Made by a program: the position numbers and the translations under genes. From Polytrichum commune (Eukaryota; Streptophyta; Polytrichopsida; Polytrichales; Polytrichaceae): a stretch of 64,000 bases of DNA. Shown one piece after another: positions 1 through 12,775 of this stretch. Under the pieces are notes generated by a model that was not told the origin of the DNA, made no database searches, and saw only the letters and a list, made by a program, of their open reading frames with translations. The stretch is from the NCBI GenBank assembly GCA_950295325.1, contig OX485805.1, forward strand, positions 29,809,501-29,873,500, read 5' to 3'. The stretch's first letter is position 1, and each line of letters opens with the position of its first letter.

Positions 1-2672
1 ATTTTGTTGGACGGCAACTTGATTCTATGGTTCATGTTATAGTGTTATAGAGCACACTTGAAGTCAACACTTATTCATACATTTCATATTGTAGATTAAT
101 TCGTGACGTTGCACATCTCGCACACATACTTGATAATGCCAAAGACCATTGGAGCATGGCTTAATCAAATTCTATGTCCAACATAACATCGTTGTGACGG
201 AGGCATTTTTTGAGATCATGCTATATGCACATGATTGTATTGTGGATACTATTAGGTAGGCAACTATTGAGGCAATTTGAGAGGTCATTGCAGTGTCACA
301 TGTGTGTAACACTTCCTACCTAGTTTCAAACAAAACAATATTGTAACGGATTTGTATAGCATAATTAAACACTAACGTTATGAACATCAAAACATTCAAA
401 CATTGACAGTAGAGTTACGTAAAGTGTACCCTAGTTTAGTTTGGTCTTAAGGCCGCCGTATGTTGGTGCTTGCGAGGTCCTTGTCCCACATCCTTGCCAC
501 TTCACTTTGGCCCTGCTAACAAATCCTTTGGAGCCGAATTTGGAGTTGAAACGAATTGAATGTGCATCAAAAGGCCCAAAACTTCTTGAGTGTGAGAGCT
601 GCAACTTCAATTTAAGTGACCTCACGTGTATTTCCAACTTCCCTAAAGCACGAATCTTCCCTTTGAAGTGTGCATTAGTTGTGGTTGAACTTTGAAAATG
701 AGTTGTCAAAAGCCGAAATTTGAGTTTTGAGTATTGAAATGTCACCTCAAAATTGTGATAATTCGAAAGGCCAACACCAAATTGTTCCTTTGAAGTGTCG
801 AAACTGCAAGATGACCGTAGAAAACCCATGTGGCAAAACACAATACACAATTTTGGTGCATTTCTAAACACAAAGGAGCCAAGGGGTTTTTATCGTCTAA
901 GTGCATGTTGAGTGGCACCAATCTACCAAGGAACCACCTGTGAGGGAATGGAATCATTGCCACGGGCAATGCTCGATAATAAATTTATTGAGTGGGAAAT
1001 GGTGGGGTGTGTGGGGATGTGGACACCTACCAAGGATGAGGTAGGTGTAGATATCCCATTTGGCCATGTGCATCATGGGAGCATATGGTAGGGGAATGAA
1101 GATTGGTTGGTCTACTTCGATGGAGATTGTCCTCTCAAGCTTTCGATATAAACATTCCCCTTTTCAGCCTCCGCGATGTGGAATGTGATTTATTTGGAGG
1201 AACTATTATGGATCACGAGGTTAAGATGCATGTTCCAATACGGTTTTTGACAATGACAATTTGTTTAATTGGGGAGGTATGGACACAATGGGCTTTGCAT
1301 GGTCTAGGGCAGCTTGGTGTCACCACAAGAAGCATCCTCCCCCCTACATCCATTAACAACTAGGATCGGTATCGCTAGGAGGAGGACTAGTGGGGGCATA
1401 ATCATTTATTGTCCCTGCCTTAGGCTCGCATTGGGGAACCCAACAATCTCTTGTGGACCATAGAAGTGCCATTAGTACAACCCAAAGCAATACGTGCCAA
1501 AATGTCACTATGTAGTGATGGAGAGAGCCACAAACGACATCATTTTGAAAGTAGTGAGGTCACTTGAACCAAAAACAACACTAGTGTATTGAATATCAAG
1601 ATCCTATACAAAAATGAATCAAATTCAACCTTACAACTAGCATAAATAGACTAGAAGAAGGATGGAATGAATTCAGGTAGGAAAACAAATCATGAAACTC
1701 ACATTAACATTGCCACTACCTTGGAGAATTGTTTGCTCTTACACAACTTCAAACCATTGGACAAACATTGAAATTCCATGCATCAAGGAAGGAAATGTGG
1801 CTTTGATTTAGCCAATTCTGGCAAATTAAGGTATAATTGTGATGGATTACAAGCAATTTGCACAAGAATGGTGTTGAAATTTAAGCTCAAAGTCATGATT
1901 GCTTCAGCATGTTACCTCGCAACCCATTGACTTGCATGCCAAAGGCCATCAACCCAACACGACCCACCCAATTGTAGCATCGGCCTACCTTAAACTAGGA
2001 GCGACCTTCATAATTTGGCTATGCGGCACCTTGGTCGGCTTTCCTGCTACACCTCAACCATGTGGAGGGCCATGCCTATGCGGCTGGCAAGCCTAATGGT
2101 CAAGTTGCACACCCAAACTAGCCATTACCCCCATAAAATGTTTTCACCTATGTGATTAATGGTAATTTATGCCTTGATTGGGATTCCGTCCATTTTTTGG
2201 CAATGGAACTCTAGCAAAAGCTTACTAATGTTATCACAACCTCAATTTGGATTTGCTAATTATCTCGTAGTACTCATTGAGTGTTTTATATCCTAAAAGA
2301 ATTGGTGTAGTCGTAAAAAATAACCATTTGAAGGTTGTCTACCTCAGGTTAGGTTAATTCATTGACAATGGTCTTGATTGCCAGTGAGGGTACAAATGTT
2401 TAATTGAGAATAAATTGTAGTAGGAAGCCATAGCCATAGTAAATCGACTTTAACCAGGTAAGTCAACTTAGGTGGAATATTTCATGATGAAAGTGAAGGA
2501 CAATGGTATTAATATCGAAAGTGATGCTAAGGACATAACATTACTCAACGATGTGGGCCCTTGGAATATAACAATGGGATGATGGGAGCTCACTTTGAAT
2601 TTGAGTCTCCCTACACGTATTTCTAAGCATCCCACTCTTAATATTCAAAGGGCCCTCATTCCAAGCATTGAG
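1..2672. other. Intergenic, no supported gene
   Basis: AT-rich sequence with short open frames on both strands. The longest, about 146 codons on the minus strand near 431-871, opens with GTG rather than ATG and shows no recognisable domain. No RNA gene, terminal inverted repeat or long tandem repeat was seen here. Confidence 0.6.
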
Positions 2673-2843
2673 TGTTGTGTAATGTCTCAATGAAGAGGTT
2701 GGCGGTTCGAATCCCGGCTGTGAAATCTCCTCTCTACTTGACGGAAAACTTGTCAGGTGGTCAACCGCCTCCTGTGCTTTGGCGTTGGCCTGTAGGCCTT
2801 CTGTCTCAAAAATAATAAAAAATAATAAAAAATGTTGTGTAAT
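2673..2843 (+). mobile_element. 5'-truncated tRNA-derived SINE with target-site duplication
   Basis: The 149-bp body (2684-2832) is flanked by a perfect 11-bp direct repeat, TGTTGTGTAAT, at 2673-2683 and 2833-2843. Near its 5' end lies a canonical Pol III B box, GGTTCGAATCC, at 2704-2714. The body ends in an A-rich AATAATAAAA tail at about 2812-2832. These are the marks of retroposition. No A box precedes the B box, so the copy is probably 5'-truncated. A decayed tRNA gene is less likely because of the tail and the target duplication. Confidence 0.8.
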
Positions 2844-5743
2844 ATTATGGAGAACCAAAAGAAAGAACATCCGTAAAGTCACCCAAGTCTTATGAGGCTA
2901 AACTTTTGTGCTCAATGAGTAGTGTCGAACTATTTAAAACCATATGTTTAACTTGCCATGTTAGGATGGGTGGATCAAACTAGCCATGCATTGGCCAATC
3001 TAGAATTTAGGAAGATAGATCCCACGGCCATACCCTATTTTAGATCATGAAATTCCTTCAAAGAAATCGGGATTGCAAGAAGACTCGGTTCATGGAGTCT
3101 CACCCAACTTTCAAAATCGGACAATGACATACCATGAGCTAACAAGCTCGACTTGATAGAAAAATCTCTCAAAGATAGATCAACATCCCTCCTTCCATCT
3201 GCGAGGAAATTTCCAGATAACCCTATTTCATTTTAAGAATGTCCACTACATTATCATTTAGGTTCCATGCTCGTTTTGGATCATCTACAAATAATAATAA
3301 AACCTATAAACTTTCATGACTTGTTTGTACATGTTTCAAATAAGGCTTACGTTCATGCGTTGCGATCCGCCTGTCAAATCACTAACAATACCAACAGTCC
3401 TTAAATAGCATCCATGCTAAGCACCTTGCTCCTAAAATCTCACCTCGATCAACTGTAGTGAAGGTTCTTCGAGGCCGCCTTTGCCAATTACAAGTCCTTG
3501 TGAAGGTACTTCACATATTGATGGATGGTTTTGCAAAAGTGGCTTTGGAGACCCAACGAAGGTGGCCGGAGGTTGCCTTAGGCCAATCTAGGGAGCTCAC
3601 GCCATTGAAAACTTCCCATTGGCTTCCTCAAAGCCAACGAGAAGTCTCATGTGGAGGCCACACACATTTGAAAACGCGAGTTCCAAAATGGAAAGTGGTG
3701 GGTCAAGGTAAAACTCTTAAAGGGACGGGTTTAAAGTCAAAGGAATTCCAAGAAATAAACCACTACATGTTGAGAAGGATTTTTTGTTCTAATTGATCAT
3801 GACTTGGTGAACGTGTCATTTGTACAGTTATATCCATCATTGGAGATGTTGACGATTTATAAAGATGGTGAATCGGGGTGGATATTTTAAGTAGTTAGTA
3901 GGGAGATTTTAGCAAGTGTATTTAGGGGCTAGCATATTATCTATGTTTTGCGATGGTGTGCATATATATGGACAATTGTTTGGTGAAGTCGCAAATAAGA
4001 ACAACATAGCAAAAAGATCTCATGCAAATGCGCTGAACCCTTTTGTGTATGCAAATACATGCCTTGTTCATAGCCCATACAAAACTCATTGAAAATCTTT
4101 AGGGGTTGGGTGGACATTTGTGTGAGCTTGAATCCTTCTTGTGGGAGATCTTTGACGGTCATAGGTTTTTTGAGGTACTTGCAAATGTGTGTGGAGGAGA
4201 TAGCGAACATACAATTATACCAATTTGGAGATTATGGAATTTGCTATAAATTATGAACAAAATATTTTGTTTTTACCCATGAATTAGTAAGTACTCCCTT
4301 TCCAATAATGTTTTTGTAATTTATAGGATACTTCCTACTAGTCCCAGGTTGAGTTGCATGTTGCGTGTTTTGGGCATTCATTCACCTCAAATAGACAATA
4401 TGAGGATTTGTGCAATTGGTGGGTGCATCCACCTTCAAATTCAGTTATATGTCTTCATGAAATTAGTTGCATGGAGGAGCCCATTCAGCCACAATAGGTT
4501 GAAGATGATTTTTGAAGGTGAGTGTCAAACCAAAACCTAACAACCTCCGAGAGGATTATGATATTAAAATGTGGTATAATCGATTGAGTAGGTTCAATCA
4601 CTAGGGAAATTTTGCAGTGGATGTATAAATGACAAGACATTAGATTTAGAAACATGTTACACAACATGATGACCGTAGTTTGTAAATCACTTCCCTGTCT
4701 CACTTCTACACTTTTCAAAATGTTATTGTTTATCAAGTAATGACCCATGACCAAAGAGTCTATCCTATCTCATGTCCTGCTAGAAAATCATGACGCTTTC
4801 AACCTCTCTATAGGATAGAGGAGAGAAAAATTCACAAAGGTTGCATTTATGAAAAAAATGTATCGTCTTTGTATCCCAAAGGCTCTCCAAAAGTCATAAT
4901 TACCTTTCAAACTTTTTGGTCTTTTTGGATTCAAATTGCAACCAATTTGTCTTCAAAACATGTGTATGAATCCTATTTACATTGAAATTAAGTACGTGTT
5001 GTTTTTGGATTAAAATCTTATAGTATAGTGAGCGAACCAAAACATGCAGCCGCAATAATGTTTAGTTAAACAAAGCATACATATTTTGGTTACATATGTC
5101 ACACACATATACACACATATACATACATAGATACAGATACAAAAATTAACGTGTGATAAGATGTGGATCTAAGAACAAACACCAAGAAGCTTACAAGACA
5201 CATGCTTACAAGACATGCATGCTAAAGGCTTGCTAATTATTAGAGTTGTCCTATACTGAAACTAGAGTGAATTTGGTAGGCCACTTTACACAACGAACTC
5301 CTTACCAAAACCGAAAGTGTAAAGTGACATGCCCTACTAAAGTTATAAGAACATTGAATTTTGTATTGGTGAACAAATAACGGGCCCACATACCCATTAT
5401 TGTGAACTTATGGTGGATTGGAATTTTGGAGGGTTCTCTACCAAGGAAGGTGAGTTCCATGTACCTCAAAAGCCCTATATATATGGTCAACATTGAGCAA
5501 AGTCTAGTGCAATTCGAGGAAAGAGAGAAGACTTGTGCAACCCGTGGTGACTCGTCTCACAAGTTGTAGCCCTTGACATCGCCGGAAAAAGTAATGGCCA
5601 AACAATATTTATATTATTCTTTTGGAACCATTCTCCCATGTCTCGAGAACATTTGACAACATTGATTGCAAAGATCATGGATTCTAAGTTCACTTAACAT
5701 ACATGAGCATGCCATGTTGACATCATCATGATCATCATGCATG

Positions 5744-5782
5744 ACAACAAACAAACAAACAAACAAACAAACAAACAAACAA
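5744..5782. repeat. (ACAA)n microsatellite
   Basis: About nine near-perfect tandem copies of ACAA/CAAA, directly visible. Confidence 0.9.
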
Positions 5783-6479
5783 GGAACAAACTTCTCTATG
5801 GCAAGTTTATTAACACATCATGCGAGTCATGGCCATGCAATTGATGATCATGACATTAATAAGCCTCCATTTCAAGTTACATGGGCTTTTCAGTATAATG
5901 TTCGAATCGTGCCAATCTCGGGGGGTTCACTGGCGAAAAATCGTGGAACAACATGCGATAAAAAATAAGGTCTAATATATTCATTGTAGATAAATTTTGT
6001 AAAAAACTTACATATAATATAGGGGGTTTTAAAATAGTGAAAAAGGATTACATGTAAAATACCATCACACCTTATTTTGAAAAATACCATACCTTATAAT
6101 CTTTTTTGCAAGGTAAATAGCCCCCCAATAAATAGGTCCCGAACACATGTGTATGCAAAATATAAGAGGGAATGAACCCCCTGAGGTGCCAATCTAATTT
6201 TCCATCGCCTATGTTTAGGTTCAATGTTGAATGTTGAAGGGGTTCATGTCAATGACACTTGTTTACTAAAGACCCCAATCAACCCTACATCTCAATTATT
6301 TAGAAATTATATTAATTATAGTATTTGAATCAAGAGATAGAGGTTATCAACCTCTTATCCACATGTGAAAGAAAGTACCAAAACATGTTGACACCAATGT
6401 TGTTGTGGTTCATTGTAATATGGGCTATATTTTACTTGTATTTTTTTCTTGTAAATTCATTACAATTTTCACATGCATG

Positions 6480-6830
6480 ATGGGCTGGTATATAGGTGAA
6501 TGTATGGTATCAATAATTAACATCAATAATGCTATCGAAGAACCTACATGTGGGTATCAAAGTACCAATCAAATAGTGATATTTGATGGGCATGTCAAGG
6601 TGAGAGAATCTTTGTGTACCTGAGTTATTATTTGGGTCAAATCCATTCTAAACCATATTGATATAAGAGCGATTTACCTAAGCATGGAAGTTCTTACATG
6701 GTATACGGACCAAAATGTTATCAAAACAAAAATATTGTTATTTTTCCATACCCTACTGCCATCAAAAAGAGTGAAATCCTTGTTATAGATACCCAACTAG
6801 TCTTCAAAAAAACGATATTAGTCCAACATT
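6480..6830 (+). repeat. Dispersed repeat, copy 1 (partner at 38.34-39.07 kb)
   Basis: The sequence resembles 38340-38395 plus 38820-39070 over roughly 300 bp. Shared stretches include ATAGGTGAATG(T/C)ATGGTATC, TGATATTTGATGGG and AAGGTGAGAGAATC. The partner copy is interrupted by a terminal-inverted-repeat element. No long open frame is preserved and the family is not recognised. Confidence 0.6.
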
Positions 6831-9599
6831 GGTTGACACTTTGACTAAGGCAAAGGATATGTCCCCATATGACCTCTAGCCCATTCTAATTCTTTATTCA
6901 ATTGATTGTGAGCTTGCACAAATTTGACAACCAAGCTGCAACCAAGTAAATATAACAAAACCAAAATAATTCAATTTTTTTTCCATGTCTTCCTATTCTC
7001 TCTTCCTTTGTCCCTTTTCCTTTCCACCTTATGCCTGCCTCGGGTCTCCATTGTCTTCATGTCCATTGTGTTCATTGAAGCTCTAGTAAGTAAAGGTATG
7101 CAAAAAACAATAATATAATGAAGAATATAGAATTCATGATTATAGTCATCAAAGATATCAACTAACACTTCACCTTCACTTCCAATAACACATCACCTCC
7201 AATTAAAAGTTTGCCCACCAATAGCGGTATGTTGGCAAGCAATGTCGTGTAATGTGGGAGCAAACCCTCCATACTTAGAAGCCCATGAGACTCCGCCATG
7301 CCCACAAGGCCACATGGGTCATGCAAATTTTAAGGTCTCAATCACCATATTTGCCTTGTTTAGCTATAATAAGGAGGTTTATTTAACCCCCAATGTCCTA
7401 TGCGACCATCAAATTGGTGTGAACAATTTGTTTTCTTTGAACACTAGTTCGGGTGGTTTCTAGACTATTTCAACTACTCCTCTTGTTCATGTTCAGGTAT
7501 GCAATGTGTTGTCGCATGGATAATTTTGATTCAAAAAAATTAGCTATTTTTGGACTAATTCAAATATGGAAGTGTGCTCTCAATGGTTTATAATGGAAAC
7601 GCTCTACGAATGCATGCTTGACATTTGTCACCTTTGAGGTTAAAGGGCAACATATCCTAGACTTTTTTTTAATTCCTATTGCATGGCACTCAAACACAAC
7701 ATATCCTAAACATATATTGTTGGAATTTCTATTTGGACATGTGTGGGTGGGTATAAATCCATGTGGACTGTGTGCAATTGTGCCTCAAATTGCAAAGCTT
7801 TCCAAACATTCACAAAATAATGGTTTCATGATTTGAGAACTAAATTGTGTGAGTATATTATCCTTCTTTTGAATGAGTGCAACATTTTGTCATTTGATGA
7901 TAATTTGAGTGGAGGTTTGATTAAAAGAAACTGAACCCTAATTTATTTTCTAAATTGGTGCCCCTCAAGATCACTATTGACAATTCCTATTAATATATCC
8001 TACATAACATAACTTCAATGTTAAAAAAATTAACCGTGAATAGTCACCTCTAACTTGCAAAAATTTACACGGTTGGATTTGTCAAAGGACCTTGGGTCTT
8101 TATCTACGGTCGTTGAAGTTCAGGTCACATTTTTTAGGGAAATTTGAGGGAAATTTGGCGTGAGAGGTTAGGGGTTAATTATAATATGCCCACACTCAGA
8201 GAGTGAAGTCTCATATGGAGTTAGGACAAAGTTGAAACAAGCCAAGAAAGGCAAATGCAAGGAGGATCTCGTGGTGAACAAGAGAGATGGCATGTGAAAG
8301 GTAAAATGGGTTAAAGAAGTTGAAGGTCAAGGGTTCATTTGCAAGAGGGGAAGCACTTGGTTGTTGAAACTATGTGAGAGGGAAGTGGAAGAGATAGAAT
8401 GAAACATGTGATTAAGTTTGTGATTATAGTTGTGAGAAAGACTATAGTATTATTAGTGAGTTTGTAGAAAGTTGAGTTGTATGAACCCTCTTACCAACTA
8501 AAGATGATGAGAATAAAATTAGAATTAGTTGAGTAATGTGGGCATGATAGATTGAGAGTCATCGCATGTAGTGATGATAGGACAAACTTTGGTTTATCAA
8601 GAACTGTTAAGCACGAGTTATCCTAGGGTTAAGCAAGAATAGTAGATTAATACCTAGTATAGGAATTATGATCTATGAGAGTGAAGTGTTAGTTATTCTT
8701 ATTAACTATGGTCTTGTTTATTGCCCCGGTTGTTGTTGATACAGGTTGTGTAGGCCAATCAAGACTATAGGTTGACCTTGGTTTTAGTTATTAATTGCAA
8801 AGTTGTGCGTACCATAGTTCTTTCTACACTCCAACACTATTTAACTATGTTTATAACCTAATATTTCGAATTTTTATTTTAAAAAACCAAAAAAAAGTAA
8901 TATGAAAAAGGGTATCCTTTAAATCTGGGATTGTCAAACCTAAAAAGGAAATTATAATTATTGATTGCCTACAAGTATCAAAAGTGGTAAAGGTAATGCG
9001 GTGATAGTTAAATATTGGAAGCAAAGAATAAACAATTTGTCTTGCATTGGCATTAACCTTGACTAATTAATGACGGAACTTATGATTTTGAAGATGCATT
9101 AGTCAATGATTACAAAGACAATTGTTACACTCAAAAGGTTGTGGTTACCAAATACTATTTATACTTTACAATTAGGGAATGAGAACCTATACACCACAAT
9201 CAAAAGACAAGACAAAATGAGATATTGAAAATGAGGTCATGAGATGAACCCTACAGAGAAATAGAAGCGAAAGACATGTGAATTGTGTTTTTAGAACAAC
9301 CTATTTGTTTAATTAATGAATTGCAATGTGACAGATGCATGTAAGAGACACCATGTTCTACAAGTTTGACTAAAATGTATACAAATGACACTTGACATTA
9401 GTATGCTCAAGAATATCTTCCTCTTGCATATTGAAATGTAAATACATGACACTTGCAAGTAATATACTCAATAACATAATGTAATTTTTTTTCACTTGAA
9501 AATTTGCTTATGTTGGCCTATAATATTATATTGGCAATTAGCGGACGTGACACTTTAAGACCTCTAGACATTTAGGTTAAGCCCTTTATAAAGAACGAA

Positions 9600-9637
9600 T
9601 GTGACACTAAATACCATAAACGGTATTTAGTGTCACA
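9600..9637. repeat. Near-perfect hairpin with CACTA-like ends
   Basis: Arms of 16 bp (TGTGACACTAAATACC and its complement) flank a 6-nt loop. The arm sequence resembles the TGACACTAAATA end of the CACTA-like family found at 15.0, 22.9 and 34.6 kb. It may therefore be two element ends brought together by internal deletion, which is an inference. Confidence 0.7.
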
Positions 9638-10045
9638 TGATTAGGTCATGAATTGAGAGATAACAAAAAAATGAAGTCAATGCTCAACACTATCCACTTT
9701 CGGTTGACCGTTGACATATGTAACCACTTTGAATTCCAAAGACATGTTTGACTTTCCTGCACCGTATATGAATCTCAATGAACTCAATTGCATTGACCTC
9801 TTTTCATGTTTGCTGTATGCTGTACGTTACATGTTTTTGTGAATTGTTTGGAGAACAAAGTTTTCATAGCAGGTACTTGTACCTCTAACCCTAAATGGTG
9901 TTCAACTTCCCAAAGAAGATTTGTTGGCAAGGCATTCACTCAGCCAATTCTAGTAGTGTTTGGATTACGACCGCAAAGTTATAAATACAATAAGGTATGA
10001 AATTTGGAAAATGGTGAAAATAAGCTAATTTGGCCAAAAAGAGTT

Positions 10046-10152
10046 CATAACATTATTCAGATCCATAACAATGTTGTGTGGGATTGACAATATTCTCTGG
10101 AATGTTCATGTATATTCCCCACATTCAAACTCGTGTGTTATGTTATGTTATG
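10046..10152. mobile_element. Foldback/MITE family copy (degenerate)
   Basis: It begins CATAACATTATTCAGATCC, the same left end seen at 15491 and, with one extra base, at 60245. The right end has decayed into TGTTATG repeats. No clear target duplication was seen. Confidence 0.55.
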
Positions 10153-10602
10153 TTGGCTTGAGATACGTGCCGAATTTTTGAGGGATGGAGTTGAGGAAAT
10201 GATGAGGAATGCAAGGTGTTTCGTAATTTATTCTTTCTAAATAATTAGTTACATTTGCCCAAAGAGGCAAGTAAGTCAAACCCCCTACTTGTGCAACAAA
10301 GTCTCCCTAAACTGAGCATCAAAATATCATACCATGGATACAATTGCACACAAAATAATTAACTCAATGTCACCTGAAAGTGAATTGGTGTGTGTGACCT
10401 ATCATTGTATCCCACCTAGCATTGCATCCTTTTTGGGAGCCACCACTTTTATAGTTAGCCATTATGGGTCCACAAGAATCATTTTACTCCTAGTTTGGTA
10501 CACCAATAGTGGTCATTCACCCTTTTCTGGTTTTTCAACCTTATAGAATTCAATAGTTCATCACATATTCCACATAATCCATGGATGCACCCCAAAAATC
10601 AA

Positions 10603-11138
10603 GGGCACTTTCCACATGGACCACGAGCCTTGACCATGGGAATCTAAGGGCCCTTGAAAACTATCCAAAGGCTGTAATATAGGAAACAAAAATCCAATTT
10701 TGCAATTGATGGGCCCTCAAGCTTTGTGTAAAGTGAAAGTGGACCATGTTGGAGGACATGCATATTTTATGGATAGTCTAAGAGTAGTAGGTAGAGTAAG
10801 GAAACCTCACCATGGCATTATAATATGTTTGGGAACCGATGGCAATTTACTTGCTTGCCATGGCCCCTACTTTTTTGTGTTGGATCCACCTCGTTTTGTT
10901 GAGCCTAAAGCAACATGAAACATGAAACATTATTCACGTTTTGTTGACCATGAAACATTATTCACTCGGTGCCATGTAGGATGCCATGTAGATTTTTCAT
11001 TCATTTGAATATCTCTGGTCCATGAGGCCTTCATGGTCTAGTGTGAAGTGAACTTGGACTATCTCCGACTTCTCGACCAATTACATAATTTTATATTACG
11101 GGTCAAGGGCCCTCAAGCTCCCATGTGTACAATGACCC
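10603..11138 (-). mobile_element. Tourist-like MITE, divergent copy 1
   Basis: Ends are decayed versions of the family inverted repeat (GGGCACTTTCCACATGGA on the left, GTGTACAATGACCC on the right), with TCA next to both. Internal sequence resembles the copy at 24629-25714, including GGGCCCTCAAGC near 10720 and a shared GGACCATGTTG stretch. These two copies form a subfamily distinct from the copies at 58-64 kb. Confidence 0.55.
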
Positions 11139-11195
11139 TCATAATTCACCGAAAATGGGTAAAAATTTCCATTTTTATAATGAATGCACACATGC

Positions 11196-11216
11196 ACACA
11201 CACACACACACACACA
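11196..11216. repeat. (AC)n microsatellite
   Basis: Short uninterrupted CA/AC dinucleotide run, directly visible. Confidence 0.85.
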
Positions 11217-11358
11217 TGGATTGATAAAAGTGATCTCATGCATAATAAAGTTGTATGCTAATTATCGGTGTTAGGAGGTGAAGATCGGCAATTTCATAAA
11301 ACATGGTGTGATACAGGTCTGACATCGTTGTTGGGCTTACTAAATTAAGGTGAAATTA

Positions 11359-11927
11359 GGGCCACTTCACACATGAGACTGAGAGCCCGTGACCAATACA
11401 CTTCAAGCACTCTTATTGGTGGAATAGCCGGAGCCGGTCCAAGTCCGCTTCACACTACGCTTGAGGGACCAATGGAGTATGTGAATGCAAGATGGACGTA
11501 AAAGTCTATGTGGATTCCTACGTGGCATCGAATGGATCATGTTTCATGGGTCACTTGGATTATTTTCAAAAACCACCTCTTGGAGGTAGGCCTATCACAA
11601 AACCGGGAGACCACAACACTCCAAACACTCACAACCGTTGATTTACTCTATTTTATCATGTGTGAGGACAAGCATGAATAGACATTCATTGAAATAGCAT
11701 TTGGTTGAGGGACCGGTCACATATGACTTCACACTACACTTGAGGGTCCGTGACCACACCACATGATTTTGGAGGTGTGTTGGATGGCCCCAGGACACTT
11801 CCTTTTGGGCTCTCGCAATTTCATGGTCCTGGCTCTTGGCTCATGTGCAAAGTGGCCTTTAGGACACTTCCTTTTGGGCTCTCACAATTTCATGGTCACG
11901 GCTCTTGGCTTGTGTGTGAAGTGGCCT
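11359..11927 (+). mobile_element. Tourist-like MITE, copy 2, with duplicated 3' end
   Basis: The left end starts GGGCCACTTCACACATGAG after TTA. The right end is GTGTGAAGTGGCC. No transposase is encoded. The 3'-terminal 69 bp is tandemly duplicated (11792-11860 and 11861-11929), which explains why this copy is about 70-80 bp longer than its relatives at 58-63 kb. Terminal repeats starting GGG and 3-bp TNA target duplications fit the PIF/Harbinger (Tourist) superfamily. Here the flanks are TTA and TTG/TGA, so the duplication is imperfect. Confidence 0.8.
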
Positions 11928-11982
11928 TGAGATCCATTCCCCTTGGCTAAATTTGCTAGTTTCATAGCGATTCAAGTCCTCA

Positions 11983-12210
11983 CCAGTGATCGGGGAGATT
12001 TTTGGGCATAATCGGTTGAAATCCTAGTGTTTGCAAGTTCAACCGGTTACATGTTGACATCCTCCAGTTTTCCTTTATTAAAATGGGGTATATTTTATAC
12101 ATTCCTCTAAAATGATAGGTAATTTTCCTGCAGTTTTGAACTTCAACCAGTCATTTCTCAAACTCAACCAGTTCATTTGTAACTAACTGCCGGTTCTCCC
12201 CGATCATTGG
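11983..12210. mobile_element. Short TIR element, about 228 bp, with 6-bp flanking repeat
   Basis: Inverted ends CCAGTGATCGGGGAGA and CCAATGATCGGGGAGA differ at one position, and TCCTCA lies directly outside both ends. The interior has several copies of a CAACCGGTT/CAACCAGTT motif. A degenerate relative is at about 27473-27692. The superfamily is uncertain. Confidence 0.65.
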
Positions 12211-12383
12211 TCCTCATGTAGGATCACAAGCGGCCCGAGTGTCCAAGGGTTTGGGCATTCGGGCAGGCACCAATGCCAACTTCAGTGTAGGGTTGTAGGC
12301 TCTTCTGTTAATAGCAAGAGGGGTGCATTTATTGTAAGAACTAGGAACCACGTTTGTGTGTGACCATGAAATTGATGCTCTTA

Positions 12384-12772
12384 GGGCATCACCACCCATC
12401 CTCAAAAACGGATGACCTCAACTTATATTGTGAGAGGCGGCTTGCAAAAGTGTCCCACCCATCCTGCAAAATGGATGATTTGTTGGTAGGGCCGGCTTGG
12501 AAGTTGAGGTTGGCTTGCAAATTGGGGTCATTTTGGGGGTCGGAGCTCCGCCCCCAAAACAAAAAAGGAGCCCCCCTAAACAACAAAGGACAAACTCCAT
12601 ATTCCTCTCCGATTTCCAAGGTGCCAATGAGATTCATCTTGCTTTTGTTTCTTCCTTGTTTTATCACCTTATATACAAGTCATGGGTGGGACACATGGCT
12701 TGCAAACCGGATGACTTGAACTTATTGTGAGGATGATCCACCCTGCATTTTGTGGGATGGGTGGTGATGCTC
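12384..12772. mobile_element. TIR MITE with TTA target duplication (Tourist-like)
   Basis: Left end GGGCATCACCACCCATCC, and right end the complement of GAGCATCACCACCCATCC, are flanked by TTA on both sides (12381-12383, 12773-12775). Both subterminal regions match for about 90 bp inward. The centre holds a near-perfect palindrome around CGGAGCTCCG at about 12530-12558. TTA duplications and GRGCATC ends are known from plant PIF/Harbinger MITEs. Open frames here are a by-product of the inverted repeat. Confidence 0.75.
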
Positions 12773-12775
12773 TTA

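Larger units (their letters stand above)
2844..9599. other. Intergenic, mostly anonymous repeats
   Basis: No gene can be supported. The stretch holds a tetranucleotide microsatellite (5744-5782) and one copy of a dispersed repeat (about 6480-6830), listed separately. Open frames of up to about 110 codons (for example plus strand 3458-3796) have no recognisable domain and no splice-linked continuation. No other structure was resolved. Confidence 0.55.

Noticed and set aside
431-871. 146-codon minus-strand open frame as a gene
   Set aside because: It opens with GTG, shows no recognised domain, and overlaps other frames on both strands in repeat-like AT-rich DNA.
12354-12730. Four overlapping open frames of 69-121 codons
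   Set aside because: They fall within a MITE with long inverted arms, which yields mirror-image frames on the two strands.
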